Source: Haliclystus octoradiatus (taxonomy: Eukaryota > Cnidaria > Staurozoa > Stauromedusae > Haliclystidae). From it: a DNA stretch of 64,000 nt. This document shows positions 22,859-36,393 of the stretch, one piece after another. The position numbers and the translations under genes were made by a program. The stretch's first letter is position 1, and every line of letters begins with the position of its first letter. The DNA lies in the NCBI GenBank assembly GCA_916610825.1, contig OU744447.1, positions 23,008,962 through 23,072,961 of the forward strand. The letters are read 5' to 3'. The notes under the pieces are model-generated. The model searched no databases, was not told the DNA's origin, and was given only the letters and a program-made list of their open reading frames with translations.

Positions 22859-24381
22859 GTACTTGTCTACTGAGTCAATTCGAACAATAGTATAAGTTGT
22901 ATGGGTTCTAATAGGTTAATCTTTCTAGGCTTTATATTTCCATCACTCAAGGGCTTTATATTTACAATCGGTGCCTATCGAGCTATAGAGTTATGCGGAT
23001 GGCATTCGTAGCATATGTGGAACTTTTGCAAGAGTAATTGCCAATAGTATTATATGGACATGTGTTGACAATTATATTGATACTATTTGGCTGTTTACAG
23101 ATAATGATAATGCTTACTAGATGTAGAGATTTCTATTATCCACAAAGGATGATATTGTAAATGTAGCACATGCGTCATTATGGTTTCATTCAAACTTTTA
23201 ACGGTTGCTCCAATGCTCATAAATTTCAACATCTCTCCATATCATCATCAAATGAATAAAATTCTCGGAGCATGTATTGCTAAGTTTCTTACACATAGAG
23301 AGAAAAACAGTTAAGGAAAGAAGCTTAAGTAATTTTGTAAATAATTAGCAATATCATTCCCTGAATGATCATCCAATAATCCATCTCGGATCAGCCGTAT
23401 ATTAAAGAAGTTTGGAACAGTAGCAGAGGCAGTGGTCATAACGTTTTGAGTTAGTAGGACATGTAAATTAATTGCGATATGTCTATAGGTGCCAAAAGCA
23501 CCATTCCTAGCGTGAAAATATTTCGCCCTTACTGTGCAAATTGGTTCTCTCTGTCGTTGATTCAGGGAAAAAATTTTTGACTAATTTCTCTAAAAAGATA
23601 CAAAATTTTTTCTATTATAATTCAAATTTTATGGCAGTTCACATTGTTAGTAGATAACATTTTGAAAAGATTCAATTATTATGTGGACATCAAATAATTT
23701 CTCTCGCTTGTCTATCCGCATGTAATTGTTAAGTAGAAGATGTCGTTACTATATAAATAAATTTAATCGTACTGCAATGTAATTATTATTTGAGTGTCCA
23801 TGTGTTGTAGAATAGGATGCAATAACAAATTATCAAAATCGTTCATCATAAACCTTTTCTACCTGAACTGTTGCAATATTCCCTTTAATTGTTGTGTACA
23901 TAGCAGTACTTTGTTTATTTGTCTGATGATTCCCTTAAGCATATATTGGCCCTATAGATATGAACTACTCGATAGTAGAGTGATTTCAAAACTTATGTTT
24001 AACTGCATTTTAGTATAATACTGGACTTACTTATCAGTCAATATGCAATAGAAGAAGTCTACAATAAATAAGGTATCATACGAAAGACTTTATTGGGAAG
24101 ATCTTGGCTTAGCTAGTTTCGAAAACGCGTGCTGAGAATCGTGAAGTTATAAATGCTAACAATGGTAATCTAGATAATAAATTATAAATAAATAACTATC
24201 GTCTGTATTAGATTAAAATGATTGAATATATATAGAGAGTAAACCCTTTCTATATAAAAAGCAACGTGTTTACGTAAATACTGCTAGTACCGAACTAAAG
24301 GCACATCTTAAACATTCAACTTGAATTAAGCTGAGATCGATGAACGAAGACATTATTTTTTTGGTGTAATAATCACTCAAT

Positions 24382-27300
24382 ATGTTTAAATCAAATCCCT
24401 ATCCATCATATTTAGTTACATGGGTTACATTAATGGTTATCATACAAGTAGCGTCCAATGATGGATCAGATTGTGGAAATGGATTCCGGAGGAGAGGTCG
24501 CTACTACGATGGATTCATGATCGACTCGAGCAACGAATCTTCGACTTATTCTTATTCTGATGTTTTCCAATGCGACAATGTGTGTAAACCTAAAGAAGAA
24601 TGCAAAGGAATATCGTTTAATAAAGTTAACCGAGTATGCAAGTTTTACAATATCGAAAAACTGAATAATTTGAGAAAACTAGATGCGACATCTATTGTTA
24701 TACTTTACATGCCGGTATGTATATATAAGAATGAATATTATTTGAAAATCCTTTGCCTTATTATCATTTTATCGTCTACATAATGTTTATAACAATGTTT
24801 TGTACGTATATAAGAAAATGCGGACAACTATTTGAATTCCTTGCACGATAAATGATAAAGGGCGCTACGGAAGATCATCATATGCTGGACCACACAAACA
24901 GATACTTTTGCAGTTCAGAAAATATTAACAATAAAATATATTCTAAAATATGACGTGACAATCTAACGTAATCCTGCAATTTTATTTCTTGGTCCATGTG
25001 TTGGAAGTTCAACGATAAACATTTTTTGAAAATTCCCTTCGAAATTTGTTAATAACACTTTTTCCGATGATCAGAGATGAAGAAGAACAGGAAGCTGCAA
25101 TAGATTAGTAAAGAAATAATAGCAACAAAGCTGTCTCTATTTAAGAAAGACTAACGTTTTGAAGTTTTGATTTGATCCCAGGATATTCTAAAAGTAAAAA
25201 TTTGAATTTAAGTTGAATTTTAAATCATTATTTCAAGATTCGAACGACCTTTCACCATATATAAAAAACTTGATTATAAAATTTATTTTATTTTAGAAAA
25301 GGGTTTACCACGCGCTTGCAAGTCACTTTATATTCATATTTGACTACATTCGGAAAAGGTTGTAAGATACTATATGATATATCCTCGCCATTTGATTGTT
25401 GTGTTAATCGCACGTACATCGTTGCCTTCGTGATAGTGTGATTGATTGAGTTTGGGAATTAAAAGTTGGAAGCAATGCCATAAAAATGCCTTCAAATCCA
25501 CTAATATCTGATACTGCTGGATTATTCCCAGTATTCATTACTTTAGAGTGCGAAGTTATGCTTCCACTTTGCGGTGGAATAGTGATGCTGTTATGAATGC
25601 TGTTTTTCCCAATAAAATACACAAAATTAATGTTCGGAACTGTTTTGCCCGACGAGCTCCTGAAATCAAATGGGGTGTGTGTCACACCCCCTACATCCTC
25701 CCCCATTTTTTTCGGCCTTGACTAATTGGTTGTTGTCAGCAAGGACCATGGATTGCACGCAAGTTTCAAATACCTATTACCTATCAATTAAGCAGCCAGC
25801 CTGGTGATTTAAGATTACTAGTATACCCGCAGTTTGTTGATACGAGAAATGTAAATCAAAAATAAAATCATTGTGTCTATTTCTGTATAATTAGCAATAC
25901 TATGAACACAAGCACCTTGTTGAAAAGAATGGTCCGCGCGGGAATGCATTCCCATCGCAATCTTCAGGAGTTGGTACTAAACTCTGTTAAAAAATAAGTG
26001 CATTCCCCGCGCAAAATCAAGTTTAACCAATTCTTTGCAACTAGGCACAAGCATAAATCTTTCTTAGAGCGTTATCCTCTAACTGAACACTGTGACATGC
26101 ATATACGCTACAACTACTATAACGATTTTTTAATTACAATTTGCAATTTTATTAAATAATTTGATATTAATTAAAAACATACATTTCTTAAAGTAGCATT
26201 ATATACATTATATATCAAAAATTTACACAATTGAAAACAACTTAGGACCTATATATATCATAGCCATCTATTTTCAAGAGTTGGGACACTGATGCCATTT
26301 ATGTTTTTTGGCCTGGACCCGATCACGTTTTCAACAGCAGTGCGCATGTGCAAGAGAATGTTGTGTTTTTTTCAGCCATTTTGGAACTCTGTGAAATGGT
26401 TTGCGATTGCTTAACAAGAGTAATATAACCATTTATGAGTCTATCTCCATGTTTATTTGCTGGACTCTCAAAATTAGAATACAAATTTACTTCAATGTAT
26501 ATTATGTTATCGATCTCATCAGCATGTTGCTCAAGAGTAAATCAGATCAATGCTATTGGAGTTGCTAAATGGACAAGAAGTTTGTACAGTATCTCTTACG
26601 CTCTTACGCTTATTCTTTGCAGTCAAAGACAACTTTTTCTAATTCTTGTCCCTAGTTGGAATAGTAAACAATACTTTTATTTCGATTACTATTGTGCCTA
26701 TTAACACAACAATTAATAATTTGATAGCCTATGTTTGTTTTCACTGATAAAAGTTGTATTTTTCCGCGCGCTTCGCTTAAAACAGGAAACCTGGCGCCAA
26801 AAGAACAAGAACCCTGGTGCCGAAAGTACGAAAATGGCGTCCAAAAAATCACGTAATGGCATCTGTCCAATAGGAGACGATAGCGGCACATGAAAGCGTG
26901 TCCCAACTCTTGTAAATAGATGGCTCTGATATATATACCTTAAAATGATGTAAAATTTAAAAAATGCTTTTGTCTGGAAATGTCCCAAAACACTGATGGC
27001 ATTTCCTCTTTGGATTGCGGTAGACAGTATTTGCCGAAGAAATGCCATTTATTTTTTTCTTCTCCTGTACTAATGATTATATTTGACTCTCATGTAGATC
27101 ACATGTTCAGCATCTTCGACAGGTATTTCGAAACTATTTTGTTTTAATGCTAAACTCATTCAAAAATGATTTTATAATAAATCGAGTTTATTAATTCCAA
27201 ATGTTTTGATTGCAATGATTTTTGCAGGGGCGTGGAGTGCGTGGACAACGAATGGATTTTGGGAGTATAATTTTCAAGATAACAGATGCCTTGAACAATT

Positions 27301-30300
27301 TAAAAGAACTTGTGACGAAGTGACTCCTGGGTGTATTGTGGATTTCTGTGAAGGAGATGATACGGAATACATCTTTTCTGAGGGTGACGCAGGAAGTAAG
27401 TATAGTATCCCGTTTCTACGTTTCTTCAGGTATCTCTTCTAATTTAGAAGCGGTACAGTTATGTTATTATTATTCCTATCAACATTCGAGCACAACAGTA
27501 AGTTATCAGTACTTCATGACTGAAAGATACACAAGAAATGCACAGTTACATTTGTTTATCAAGTGATTTATTAAAGTTCTGAAATTCTTTGAAAAGCTGT
27601 AGAGTGCTAATGATACTGATAATAGCATTCGAAAAACTGTCCAAAGGTTGGCATCCAGATGACTAAAACGCACAAGTATCCAACGCTTACATTGAAAGAT
27701 AAAAGTTTGCTTTGCTTGCTCGTATTTGTATGTTAGTCAACCTCTTGCAGACCTAACAAGAAAATAGTAATTAGCCTGAAATTAGTATATATATTTGCAA
27801 ATTCTAAAGAAAGAAATGGTATTGCATCACCTATCTGGTGCACAATTACGTGAAGCAAAACTCATTTAGCAATACATTTATGATTTATGATATAGATTTA
27901 TCCTCTCTCAGTGTTATTCCAAAGACTGGAATTTATTGTTTCCACGTCGGATCAAGAATCGTTCCACTTTACTGCGAGCGAGATGAAAATGGAACGGGTG
28001 AGTTTACTATACTTTTAGAAATTCAATATTATTTTGTTAACTTTGCTAAATGTGATATACTTTGATGAAAAGAAAATATTCTAATGCGTATTTTGGAAAC
28101 AAAATCAACTGAAAAAGTATAATATTTATGTTCAAAACACCGAGAATCAAGATGCAATGCAGGTGTTATTTATGAGCAAATCTGGTGGCTTTCTAGAATG
28201 TACAGTATTCAGTACGCCTAATAATCCCCCAGATCTTGATATAATGTGGAGATCCGGATACTAGCTATTATTCCGTTTCCTAGTAGCATATAAACTTATA
28301 GCAAAACTATATGATAGTTGTGTGAAAACTTATGTCGTATGAATTACATCGTTAGCTAGTATACTAAAGCTGATAGTCTAGTTTTTGCTTGAACCTAATT
28401 GGAAACATCACATGGCGTAGTTAATCTGAATTTTGTAAAATATAAATTATTATACGATAGATAATCATATCTAAATGGTAGTAGTTAACAACCTCATACT
28501 AATGAGCCACCAAGTGTCCTATCAAGAAGCTGAAACATCAGAATCGAAGCTCACCCTCCACCAAATTGGAACTCCAAAACATGCCAAAATAGATCAAAAC
28601 GGGGCAAAGTCAATACCTATTATAGCTTATCAAAATGATAATATAAACCAGTTGTTGTGCATCAATTCCCCATGCTATTTCCCAGCGTTTTGAAATTAAA
28701 ACATGAATAAACATTATCATTATTTATTTAAGAAAACCTTTCGAATACAACGTAAATCAAATAGACATGTTTATTTCCTGGCAGATGCTTAATTTTAGTG
28801 ACTTCTCGCAATTTAAGAAGTATTTAGTTGGAGCATTCTAGGAACAATTACATCATCAAATTTGAAAACCAATAAGGAAAAGCAGGCTGAGCATAAATTA
28901 TCCGATCCTATAAGAAGAATATGCAGAAATTGTACTTCAAAATTGATAGTTGGAAAGTTAGTCGTACATAATTTGCGGGCAGATCACAAATCACAAATAT
29001 ACAAATAATTTACTTCAATATACAAACAGACATTACTAGTAATAGAGAGACAAGTAGACTGAGCATAAATTACCCGATCTTATAAGAAGAAGAATATGAT
29101 GCTTTATAATGTATTTTTGCCAGTAAATGTCGAGGCTCATTAAATCCATATTGGGTTTTAAAAATAGATGCCCTTATAGATATTCATCAAGATAACATAA
29201 GCAATAGATTTGAGAAGATTTTGCTCGATTTCGACCTGAGAATATTAAAACTTTGCCGACGTCTTACAACTTATTTACATGTTTCGGAATTTGTATTGTT
29301 AAGCAATTAGTTAATAGAAGGGTGCTTAGATTTTTTTTTAATTTCACAGTCTTCATTGCTTCCAGATAACTATACTTGAATTGAAGTATGTGTGCTATCC
29401 AACAATTTATTCAAACAAAATATATCGAACTGCCCGGAGCCCGATAGATAGACTGTCGCCAGTTTACATTTTATTATGTTGTTATCTCTGTGATTTCTGA
29501 TTATTTTGTATGGTGTTCTCCTGTATTCGTTTATATACCATTTTTATATTTGATTATAGTATGGGTTCACATTCAAAGACGTGTTGATGGCACCGTTGAC
29601 TTTTTCCGTAATTGGTATAACTACACAGAAGGTTTTGGTGATTTGTTATCAAACTTTTGGCTTGGAAATAGCAATATCCATAGGTTAACCAAGGAAAATT
29701 ATTACTTGATTAGATTTGAAATGTCAGATGGAAAAGAGAGTCGATATGCTGAATATGAGGATTTTATTGTTGGTAACATAGATATTGGTTTTAGATTGAC
29801 AATAGACAAATACTCAGGTGAGATAGATACCATATAGAACTACTGTATACATAATTCAATTTCTTATATAAACCCCTAAGATCCAAAATTCAAACTAAAC
29901 GATCCAAATATCGCTTACAATAGATCTGACATGATCAAATCGAAATGTAGGATAAGAATCCCTCATACAATATGAGATCGATCCTTGAGATCGAAATTAC
30001 AAGTTTATTAACTTTATTGATAGTGCAACATACAAGTGAATTTTAATCCATTTTGTATATAACATAGGAAGCGTATATTGAGCTTCCTATAAAAAGCTCC
30101 CTCCGAAAGAGTCATATTGCATCACGTATAAGGTCTATCTGGAAATCAAAAACATGTTGATTAGCAAACGCATCTTATCTTTTCTGTGATCAACACGCTC
30201 CTGATTCTTGATATCTAGTAATTTAGGATTATTCTTTGAATCTTCAATGTTTGAATAAAGCTATTCCGAGAAGTATATAAATGTTGGAGGTAAATACCAA

Positions 30301-31323
30301 GGAAGCTGCTGCATCAAATGAATTTTTGATTCCTTTTTCTTCCGATGTGTATCCCTTGACTGTTGAGCAATAAAACTATGACTGATTGAAACTGTCAACC
30401 ACTTGCTTAGTAAAAAGGTATACATAAAATGACTCAATTAAGTGCACACTTGAACAAATCAACCTATGGATCGAACAGATGTGACCTAGGCTATAGCCCT
30501 ATTCAGACCGAGTGATGTTTCTGTCAGTCAAACGACGACCAGAAGGGTAATCATCAATTCCAGAACACGAAGCTACAAATGAACCGGACAATACTGCATT
30601 TTGAGTCGTTTCTTGCGAATATTGCTTTTTGTCATGATGATGATCGATCGGAATGCAATTCCCAAGATGCTACTTTAGCTCATTGTTGATTTTCAAGTGT
30701 ACAATCTTCCCAAGATGTTCTATTGAGAATTGTTTGTCAGATGCTCGAGATCAATATCACCGCATAATAAAACATTTAATTTGATAGCAACATCTCCGTT
30801 ACTAAGAGTCAGAGTGTCGTGCAACAGCTCTCATCAGATGGCTTTATTCATCAGATTTTTGACTTGCCTCTCTGCTCGCAAGTATCGATTTCTCGATCAG
30901 ATTTACGTTAAAAATCACTGCATCTGCAACATAATTATCTATCAAACTCAATTTTTCTAGTACAAAACAATGCCAAGTATTATCTAGGCTGCAGTCTACA
31001 TATACAAATATTCTTTGCATGATTGTCCAATTGATATTTTACTTGTTTAAGGTACTGCTGGCGACGCAATGAAAAAATCTAATCTCATGAAGTTCTCAAC
31101 AATTGACAATACCGATTCCCGTTGTGCCAACGCATATAAAGGTGGCTGGTGGTATGAGGACTGTCATCACTGTAATCCAAATGGATTGTATTTATATGGG
31201 TCTACTTATGTGAATGGAAGAGGCATCACATGGGAGCAATGGAAAGGGCAACATTTCTCAATGTTTAATATCACTATGAAAATTAGAAGGAAAGAAATAA
31301 TACCCTTGGATTTTGGCAATTAA
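24382..31323 (+). CDS. Fibrinogen-related secreted protein (PAN-like and fibrinogen C-terminal domain)
   Basis: Exons: 24382-24714 (probable), 27228-27395, 27896-27997, 29560-29817 and 31052-31323 (stop). Exon 1 has a hydrophobic signal peptide (LVTWVTLMVIIQVAS) and a PAN/apple-like cysteine pattern (CDNVCKPKEECKGISF). Exon 2 carries WSAWTTNGFW, like a thrombospondin type 1 start. Exons 3-5 are a full fibrinogen domain: KTGIYCFH, WVHIQRRVDGTVDFFRNW, FWLGNSNIHRLT, then GTAGDAM, GGWWYEDCHHCNPNGLY and ITWEQWKG. The last four exons join in phase 1. Exon 1 ends in phase 0, so at least one exon is missing between 24714 and 27228, or exon 1 belongs to another gene. Such proteins (ficolins, FREPs) often bind sugars or microbes in innate immunity; that role is inferred from the family. 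Confidence 0.8.
25486..25593 (+). pseudogene. Partial copy of the 22.6-kb membrane-protein exon
   Basis: From 25489 the sequence follows 22642 onward closely (for example CCTTCAAATCCACTAATATC and CTTCCACTTTGCGGTGGAAT) with a few substitutions. It stops at a TGA after about 36 codons. It lies within the 5' part of the fibrinogen-related gene. It is probably a local duplication remnant. Confidence 0.6.
26249..26939. mobile_element. DNA transposon/MITE with about 40-bp terminal inverted repeats
   Basis: The left end (26251-26289) reads ATATATATCATAGCCATCTA and on to AGAGTTGGGACAC. The right end (26900-26939) is its inverse with only a few mismatches (GTGTCCCAACTCTTGTAAAT then AGATGGCTCTGATATATAT). 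The interior of about 610 bp has no transposase I can recognise. The ends begin in AT-rich sequence, so the target duplication is unclear. Confidence 0.65.
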
Positions 31324-31329
31324 CCTGCT

Positions 31330-31362
<33 letters not shown>

Positions 31363-33950
31363 ATTTATTTATCAGAATCTTATTGGTGATAATTTTGGTA
31401 CAAAATAACAACACAACTAAGTTTGCACAACGTTTTGACTGATTAACTTCAGCCATTCTCAAGTGAATGTTTTTTATTAATAATTAAGCTATATATATAT
31501 ATATACATAAAAATTGTTTGCCCTTTGAGGGTAAAGTTACATCATGAAGAATATTTACAATATGATATCGATATCAGTGACAACAGTAACTATGGTAACT
31601 AGCCTAGATGTATTTCTAATCCTTAGAGGAAATGCTGTATGTATCATGATTTGCATGTAGTTATTTGAAAACTTTGGCTCGGATGGAATCGCCGTGGACG
31701 TTTAATGTTGGTTTCAATTCCTGAATTGCCAGCATTTCATTCACGAGACAATCAGCATTTCATTCTGTGTTTAGTTTCAACAGACATTAATGCAAAGACT
31801 AAATAAACATATACGGTTTAAGAAAGAAGGTCGAAACTTTTTAGAAAACATGTTAAGCCAGACATATGTGTTGTGTTAGCTTACAAAGAAGATTAATTTA
31901 GGATATCCTTGTATAAAAGATAAATAATAAATTGCATTGAATGTGAATCAGCCAAAATTAAGGCCAAACTATCCCAGTGTAGTCGTAACATAATGCTACA
32001 ACCGAAAACGGTCACATAGCAATGATCTACGAGCTAATCAGATTTGAATAATATCTCATTCATATACTGTAATACGGTAATAAGTGAGTAGGTGAATACT
32101 GGCATGTGTGGGACAATAGAATGTGTTACTATGGGGAACCAGCGGGGGAACCAGAGTAATTCATCATAAAAAAGGAGTATGGAAATTGAATTGAAGGAAA
32201 CTCAACATGTTTATTGTAGTATAGATAGATAGATAAACATTTGAGTCGAGATAGCCTTGTACAGTAACACATTTGTGGTATGGAAATGATGATTTTCTTG
32301 CGTTGATTTGAAATGATAAACATCCTTTGATACTTCATTAATTAATTTGATATCATTGTACAAAAAATTTAGAGATTTTCACAATTCCAGAGTTTGATAA
32401 TCTAGCGGGTAGACAAAATCGAAGGTGAATTGAAATCTCCAGAAGGAAAATGCTTTGTTTTGAATTTAACATCGCACAAAAATTGAACTAGTAAAATTAA
32501 GTAAGACAATCAGCTTTATGATGATTAAAATATTACAATATAGTGAGTTGCAATGAATCACTAGAATAAATAAACCAAACAAAATATATTTTGAAATCAA
32601 AGAAACGCAGTCCTATATATATGTGGTAGTGGAATCAACAATCTACAGCCGAGTACAAACGCGAGGAAAATTAAATAGATTTTAGGTCCTTAATATATTA
32701 ATGAAACGAAATGCCGTTCACTACTTTTCTTAAAATTGAAATACAACCAGTTCATTTCTTTTAAAAGATTTCAGAGTTAATCAAAGCATTGCACAAGAGT
32801 ATTTATATAACCAATAATTTATTATAAAAATACGAAAACTTGGTTTACGAGCAGGCAGCTTTTGATTTTCAAATTTTATGACCATAATTAACGAAAGAAT
32901 TGTAAACGTTATTAAGATTGAAATTTTATTATGTTGATCAGCAATAAGAAAAAGATACAATATTTTGTTACGATTTCGAAACTAAAATTAGTGTGTCTTG
33001 CTCTTATCGTTGATCAATATAATGAAGTTAAATTCAAGTATTTCTAATTCAACAGAATTAAAATTGAATTGAAAATCAAGGGTAGGATTTGTGATAAATA
33101 GTAATTATAATATTTCTAGCGTTCAAGAATATAATTGATTATAACTGTCTCTATATACAGTATTCATGATTTGTGGTAGACCTGAATAAATGGACAAGAA
33201 TTAAAAGAATTCTCTTACTTCTAATCTTAGAAAGCGAACGTGGCACAATAATATTCCATCGCAAATGCTCCCCTCTTTTGCCGACTGGAGACATTTCAAG
33301 GAAAATATTGTCGACTCCCCATTCATCATCACGCCCCCGATATCTCGATACTGGGAACGGCCCTGGCAGCAACTTGATTTATAAAACCGTTAAAAAGATG
33401 GATTATCATATGTACATAGTAAATAATTCTTTAAACTCTCTGCTGGGAAAGGCACTACTGTGAGCAGCTGTAATCATGAATGCAATAACTATTTACTTTA
33501 AAAAGCAGCAGAGATAAATGATGTACATTTGCAATTGATTTATGATTTAGTTAAAGGCACAGTAAACTTATTTTAAAGCCTTTGGAGATTTTAACGTCTT
33601 TATATGAAATCAGTTCATATAGAGCTGAGATGTAACAATTGTACCGTGTGGGGTCGATCGTGATTGTATACCAAGTACAATACATTATATTTGATATTAC
33701 TGTATTTAAATATAACTTGAGTACTTTTTCCAGCGTTCAATTTCAGAAGCGAATATAATGTCCACAGTATGCGACTTTTAACATTCTCTTATTCGAATAA
33801 TCGACCATACATGAGGTTACACTTAAGTGTCAACCGTTGGAACAATAATGTTCCAGTTTGATTATACGCTAGTTATTATTAATGTTTGGTATTCCTTGTA
33901 ATGTACGATTAACTGCTTAAGTAAGGGCTATCAAGCTTGAAGTTTTTAAT
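31324..33950. other. No gene seen between the fibrinogen-related and TECR-like genes
   Basis: It contains a TAA trinucleotide microsatellite at about 31,332-31,361 and otherwise AT-rich sequence without convincing exons. Both flanking genes end towards this stretch (convergent). Confidence 0.5.
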
Positions 33951-34685
33951 TTAATATATCAAAGGAAATAGCGCTTTTCGTCTTGGGGGATAAGCTGGGC
34001 GTCCTTCTTCACCATCAAAATATTCTTTATACTGGATATGATTTCTTCTTGCATATATAATTAAAGTAAGAAGTGTGCAAACAAGAAGTAGTAATGATGC
34101 TAATGTTGATGTCACCATTGAAAAACCAATCCATGTGATAATTTCACAAAGATAATGTGGGCACGAGACCCAATTAAATAAAAAACCTTGAGGTAAAACA
34201 CGTCCAGATATCATTAAAGTAGTATCATCATTTGTCGTTGGTCGTGTACGAAGTTGTCTAAGACGCCAGTGACACCATGTGTTACCAAGTTCTCCCAACA
34301 CAAAAACAATCATACCAATAATAAACAACCATTTGGGTGGCATTAGATAACGTTGCTTATTGACAGACCACGCAATAAACACAGCGAAAAACCAATAATA
34401 CAAGGGTGCACCAATTGATTCGATAAATGTCATATGACGACGATATATATGGACAAATAGTACTTCAATTGTACGTCGAAAAAAGTGTACAGTCCACAGA
34501 ATAACAAATGCGATTCTTAGTTCTTCCTTGTGAGCAAAATTGACATCACTCGATTCAATTAAACCTCCTTCTAATGGGTATGGTAGAATCGGTACAGGGA
34601 TAAAATAAACCAGATAAAATAATACTAATGTACCTATATATGTTATAGAATTAACCACAACAGGCTTGAATTCTGGTAAATCCAT
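33951..34685 (-). CDS. TECR-like enoyl-CoA reductase / steroid 5-alpha-reductase family membrane protein, single exon
   Basis: 244 codons from the ATG at 34685. The family carries out the last reduction (trans-2-enoyl-CoA to acyl-CoA) of very-long-chain fatty acid elongation in the ER, or related steroid and polyprenol reductions. Features seen: several hydrophobic helices, HFFRRTIEVLFVHIY, YYWFFAVFIAW, LGELGNTWCHWRLRQLR and WVSCPHYLCEIITWIGF, and the basic C-terminal YPPRRKALFPLIY, all matching the C-terminal catalytic domain. Vertebrate TECR also has an N-terminal ubiquitin-like domain, absent here. An open frame extends upstream to a possible acceptor (CTTTTCCTAG, ending 34735), which could be an intron end or a trans-splice site, so a missing upstream exon cannot be excluded. 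TECR fits best over its central region; its very end also resembles SRD5A3. Downstream neighbour: SWSAP1-like gene on the same strand. Confidence 0.8.
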   Translation of the reverse strand: MDLPEFKPVVVNSITYIGTLVLFYLVYFIPVPILPYPLEGGLIESSDVNFAHKEELRIAFVILWTVHFFRRTIEVLFVHIYRRHMTFIESIGAPLYYWFFAVFIAWSVNKQRYLMPPKWLFIIGMIVFVLGELGNTWCHWRLRQLRTRPTTNDDTTLMISGRVLPQGFLFNWVSCPHYLCEIITWIGFSMVTSTLASLLLLVCTLLTLIIYARRNHIQYKEYFDGEEGRPAYPPRRKALFPLIY

Positions 34686-34981
34686 AGCTGAAGTCGACCA
34701 ACCACCAACAAATGCTTCCAAACTTCTCAGAGATCTAGGAAAAGTCTACGAAAAAAGCGCAAGTAATCTGATACGCGCCACTGTGTTATTGTATGACATC
34801 ACAGTGTAAACATAGCACCTATAAAGAACGAAGTATTTAGTAAGCTATTTATCGTTGAAATTGTTGACATCACGAAAAAGATCCGAACAAATTTCCGGAC
34901 ATTAATTACTACTTGGAAATTAGAATAGCCAAAAACGTTTAGCATCATGTAAGAGATTGCATAATGCGTGTATCAGCGGCT

Positions 34982-35092
34982 TTCCCGGGGGGTGGCCCCC
35001 GGGAATTGGCAAAAATTAGTCCAACCAAACTAGTTTAATCTCCTTGGGTGAGGGGCAACATTGATTTTACTATCCCCCCTCCCCCGGGGAAT
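34982..35092. repeat. CCCGGG-rich inverted repeat
   Basis: TTCCCGGGGGGTGGCCCCCG at 34982 forms a short perfect hairpin. CCCCCTCCCCCGGGGAAT lies at 35,074-35,092. Similar CCCCGGGGG and CCCCCCGGG blocks bound a stretch at 17,122-17,375, hinting at another small element family. Confidence 0.35.
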
Positions 35093-35399
35093 TTCTGTGA
35101 GGGATAATCCAAATTATGATGCAGCATTGACACATTTTTGATGTAGGAAATGAATGTAATAAATAAATTAATTAAATATCCATAATAAAGTAAATCTAAA
35201 ATTTCTAATATTAAAAATTGAGGAATGTGAAAATTAAGTTGATATGACAAAACAAAACATCTCCGAGATACATCTACACAATTTCTCATATAACAGCAAT
35301 CATCCTTTCTTTCAATTCCGGCATTGGAGTTTCTTATAAAATGCCGCTGATCATAAATTACATTGCCCTGGGGTATAATCAAAATTTGCAAAAGAAGAC

Positions 35400-36390
35400 A
35401 AAACCCCTCAGCTTACCCCTCCCCTCTCAGCTACCGTGTTAGTCTTCTAAGATTGGTTTTTCAGAATGTGTCATATATTTTGCATAATTTTGACTCAGTA
35501 TTTTCATTTGCCGTTTAAGTGCAATACACTTTTATAATTAGTCTTTCCATCAAAATCGCCAACACTGCCGTTATAATCTGTGGCTGCATATGTGGTAATT
35601 TTTATTTTACATCATTTTATAGTCAAACCAATCTAATTTCTGGAATTTTTCGTTGATCTTTACTTCACTATTGATTTATTAATCTTAAAAAATTGCTATG
35701 CAAGTATAAAATACATATGTATGCGATGTGGTTTATTCTATAGCCAGCAAGATTTGTCGGTATGAATCCGGTGAACATATTTTCCGTCCGTTTTAAGACG
35801 TAAACAATAGACAACCAATCAGCGTCTTTATAATTATCTTTCTCCAAAAAATGATATAACCAATCAAATTGCGTATGCGAGGTTTTCTCACATGCGAGAG
35901 AAACGATATAACCAATCAAAAAACATTTCCTGTTTAGCAAGAAAACAAGCCTTGGAACAACAAGAGTGTTTCGTTTGAGGTATTTCGCGTTTTGCGCGCT
36001 CACTTGTTACAAAAGAAATGTTTACAGTATGAATAGTCACTTAACTTTCATTCTCCGTTTCCAAGATTTGAAATTCCACTTTATCAAATGCTTATTTCTC
36101 AAAAATCCAAAAGGTCCTTAAAATTGTCAGATTCCCAAAGAAATGAAAAAAAAAGTTTATTTAGAATTTTGGGGTGGCCAGTCTTCCGTTGCCGCGTTAG
36201 TTGTAGCGCTTTGTCGGACCCTGGTAGCCACAGGTACATAGAAATTGATAGAGCTTTTTCAATAGTTATTTGAATGTTTTAGTTGTATTGATTTATTTAG
36301 AAACTATCAGTCAAATTCAAGTTGCAATAGATAATTCAAAATTGGAACAGTGATAATGAAATTGGTGACACAAATTAAATGATAAAAACC
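35400..36390. other. No gene seen
   Basis: AT-rich sequence upstream of the TECR-like gene. I looked for a ubiquitin-like exon of that gene here and found none with good splice sites. Confidence 0.4.
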
Positions 36391-36393
36391 CAG

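Noticed and set aside
25279-25360. Possible missing exon of the fibrinogen-related gene (after ATTTTAG)
   Set aside because: The available donors leave the wrong phase for joining to the exon at 27228.
25404-25706. 100-codon minus-strand ORF
   Set aside because: It is the shadow of the plus-strand exon copy at 25.49 kb and has no recognisable motif.
35668-36003. 111-codon minus-strand ORF as a possible upstream TECR exon
   Set aside because: No ubiquitin-like features and no splice donor leading to the TECR-like exon.
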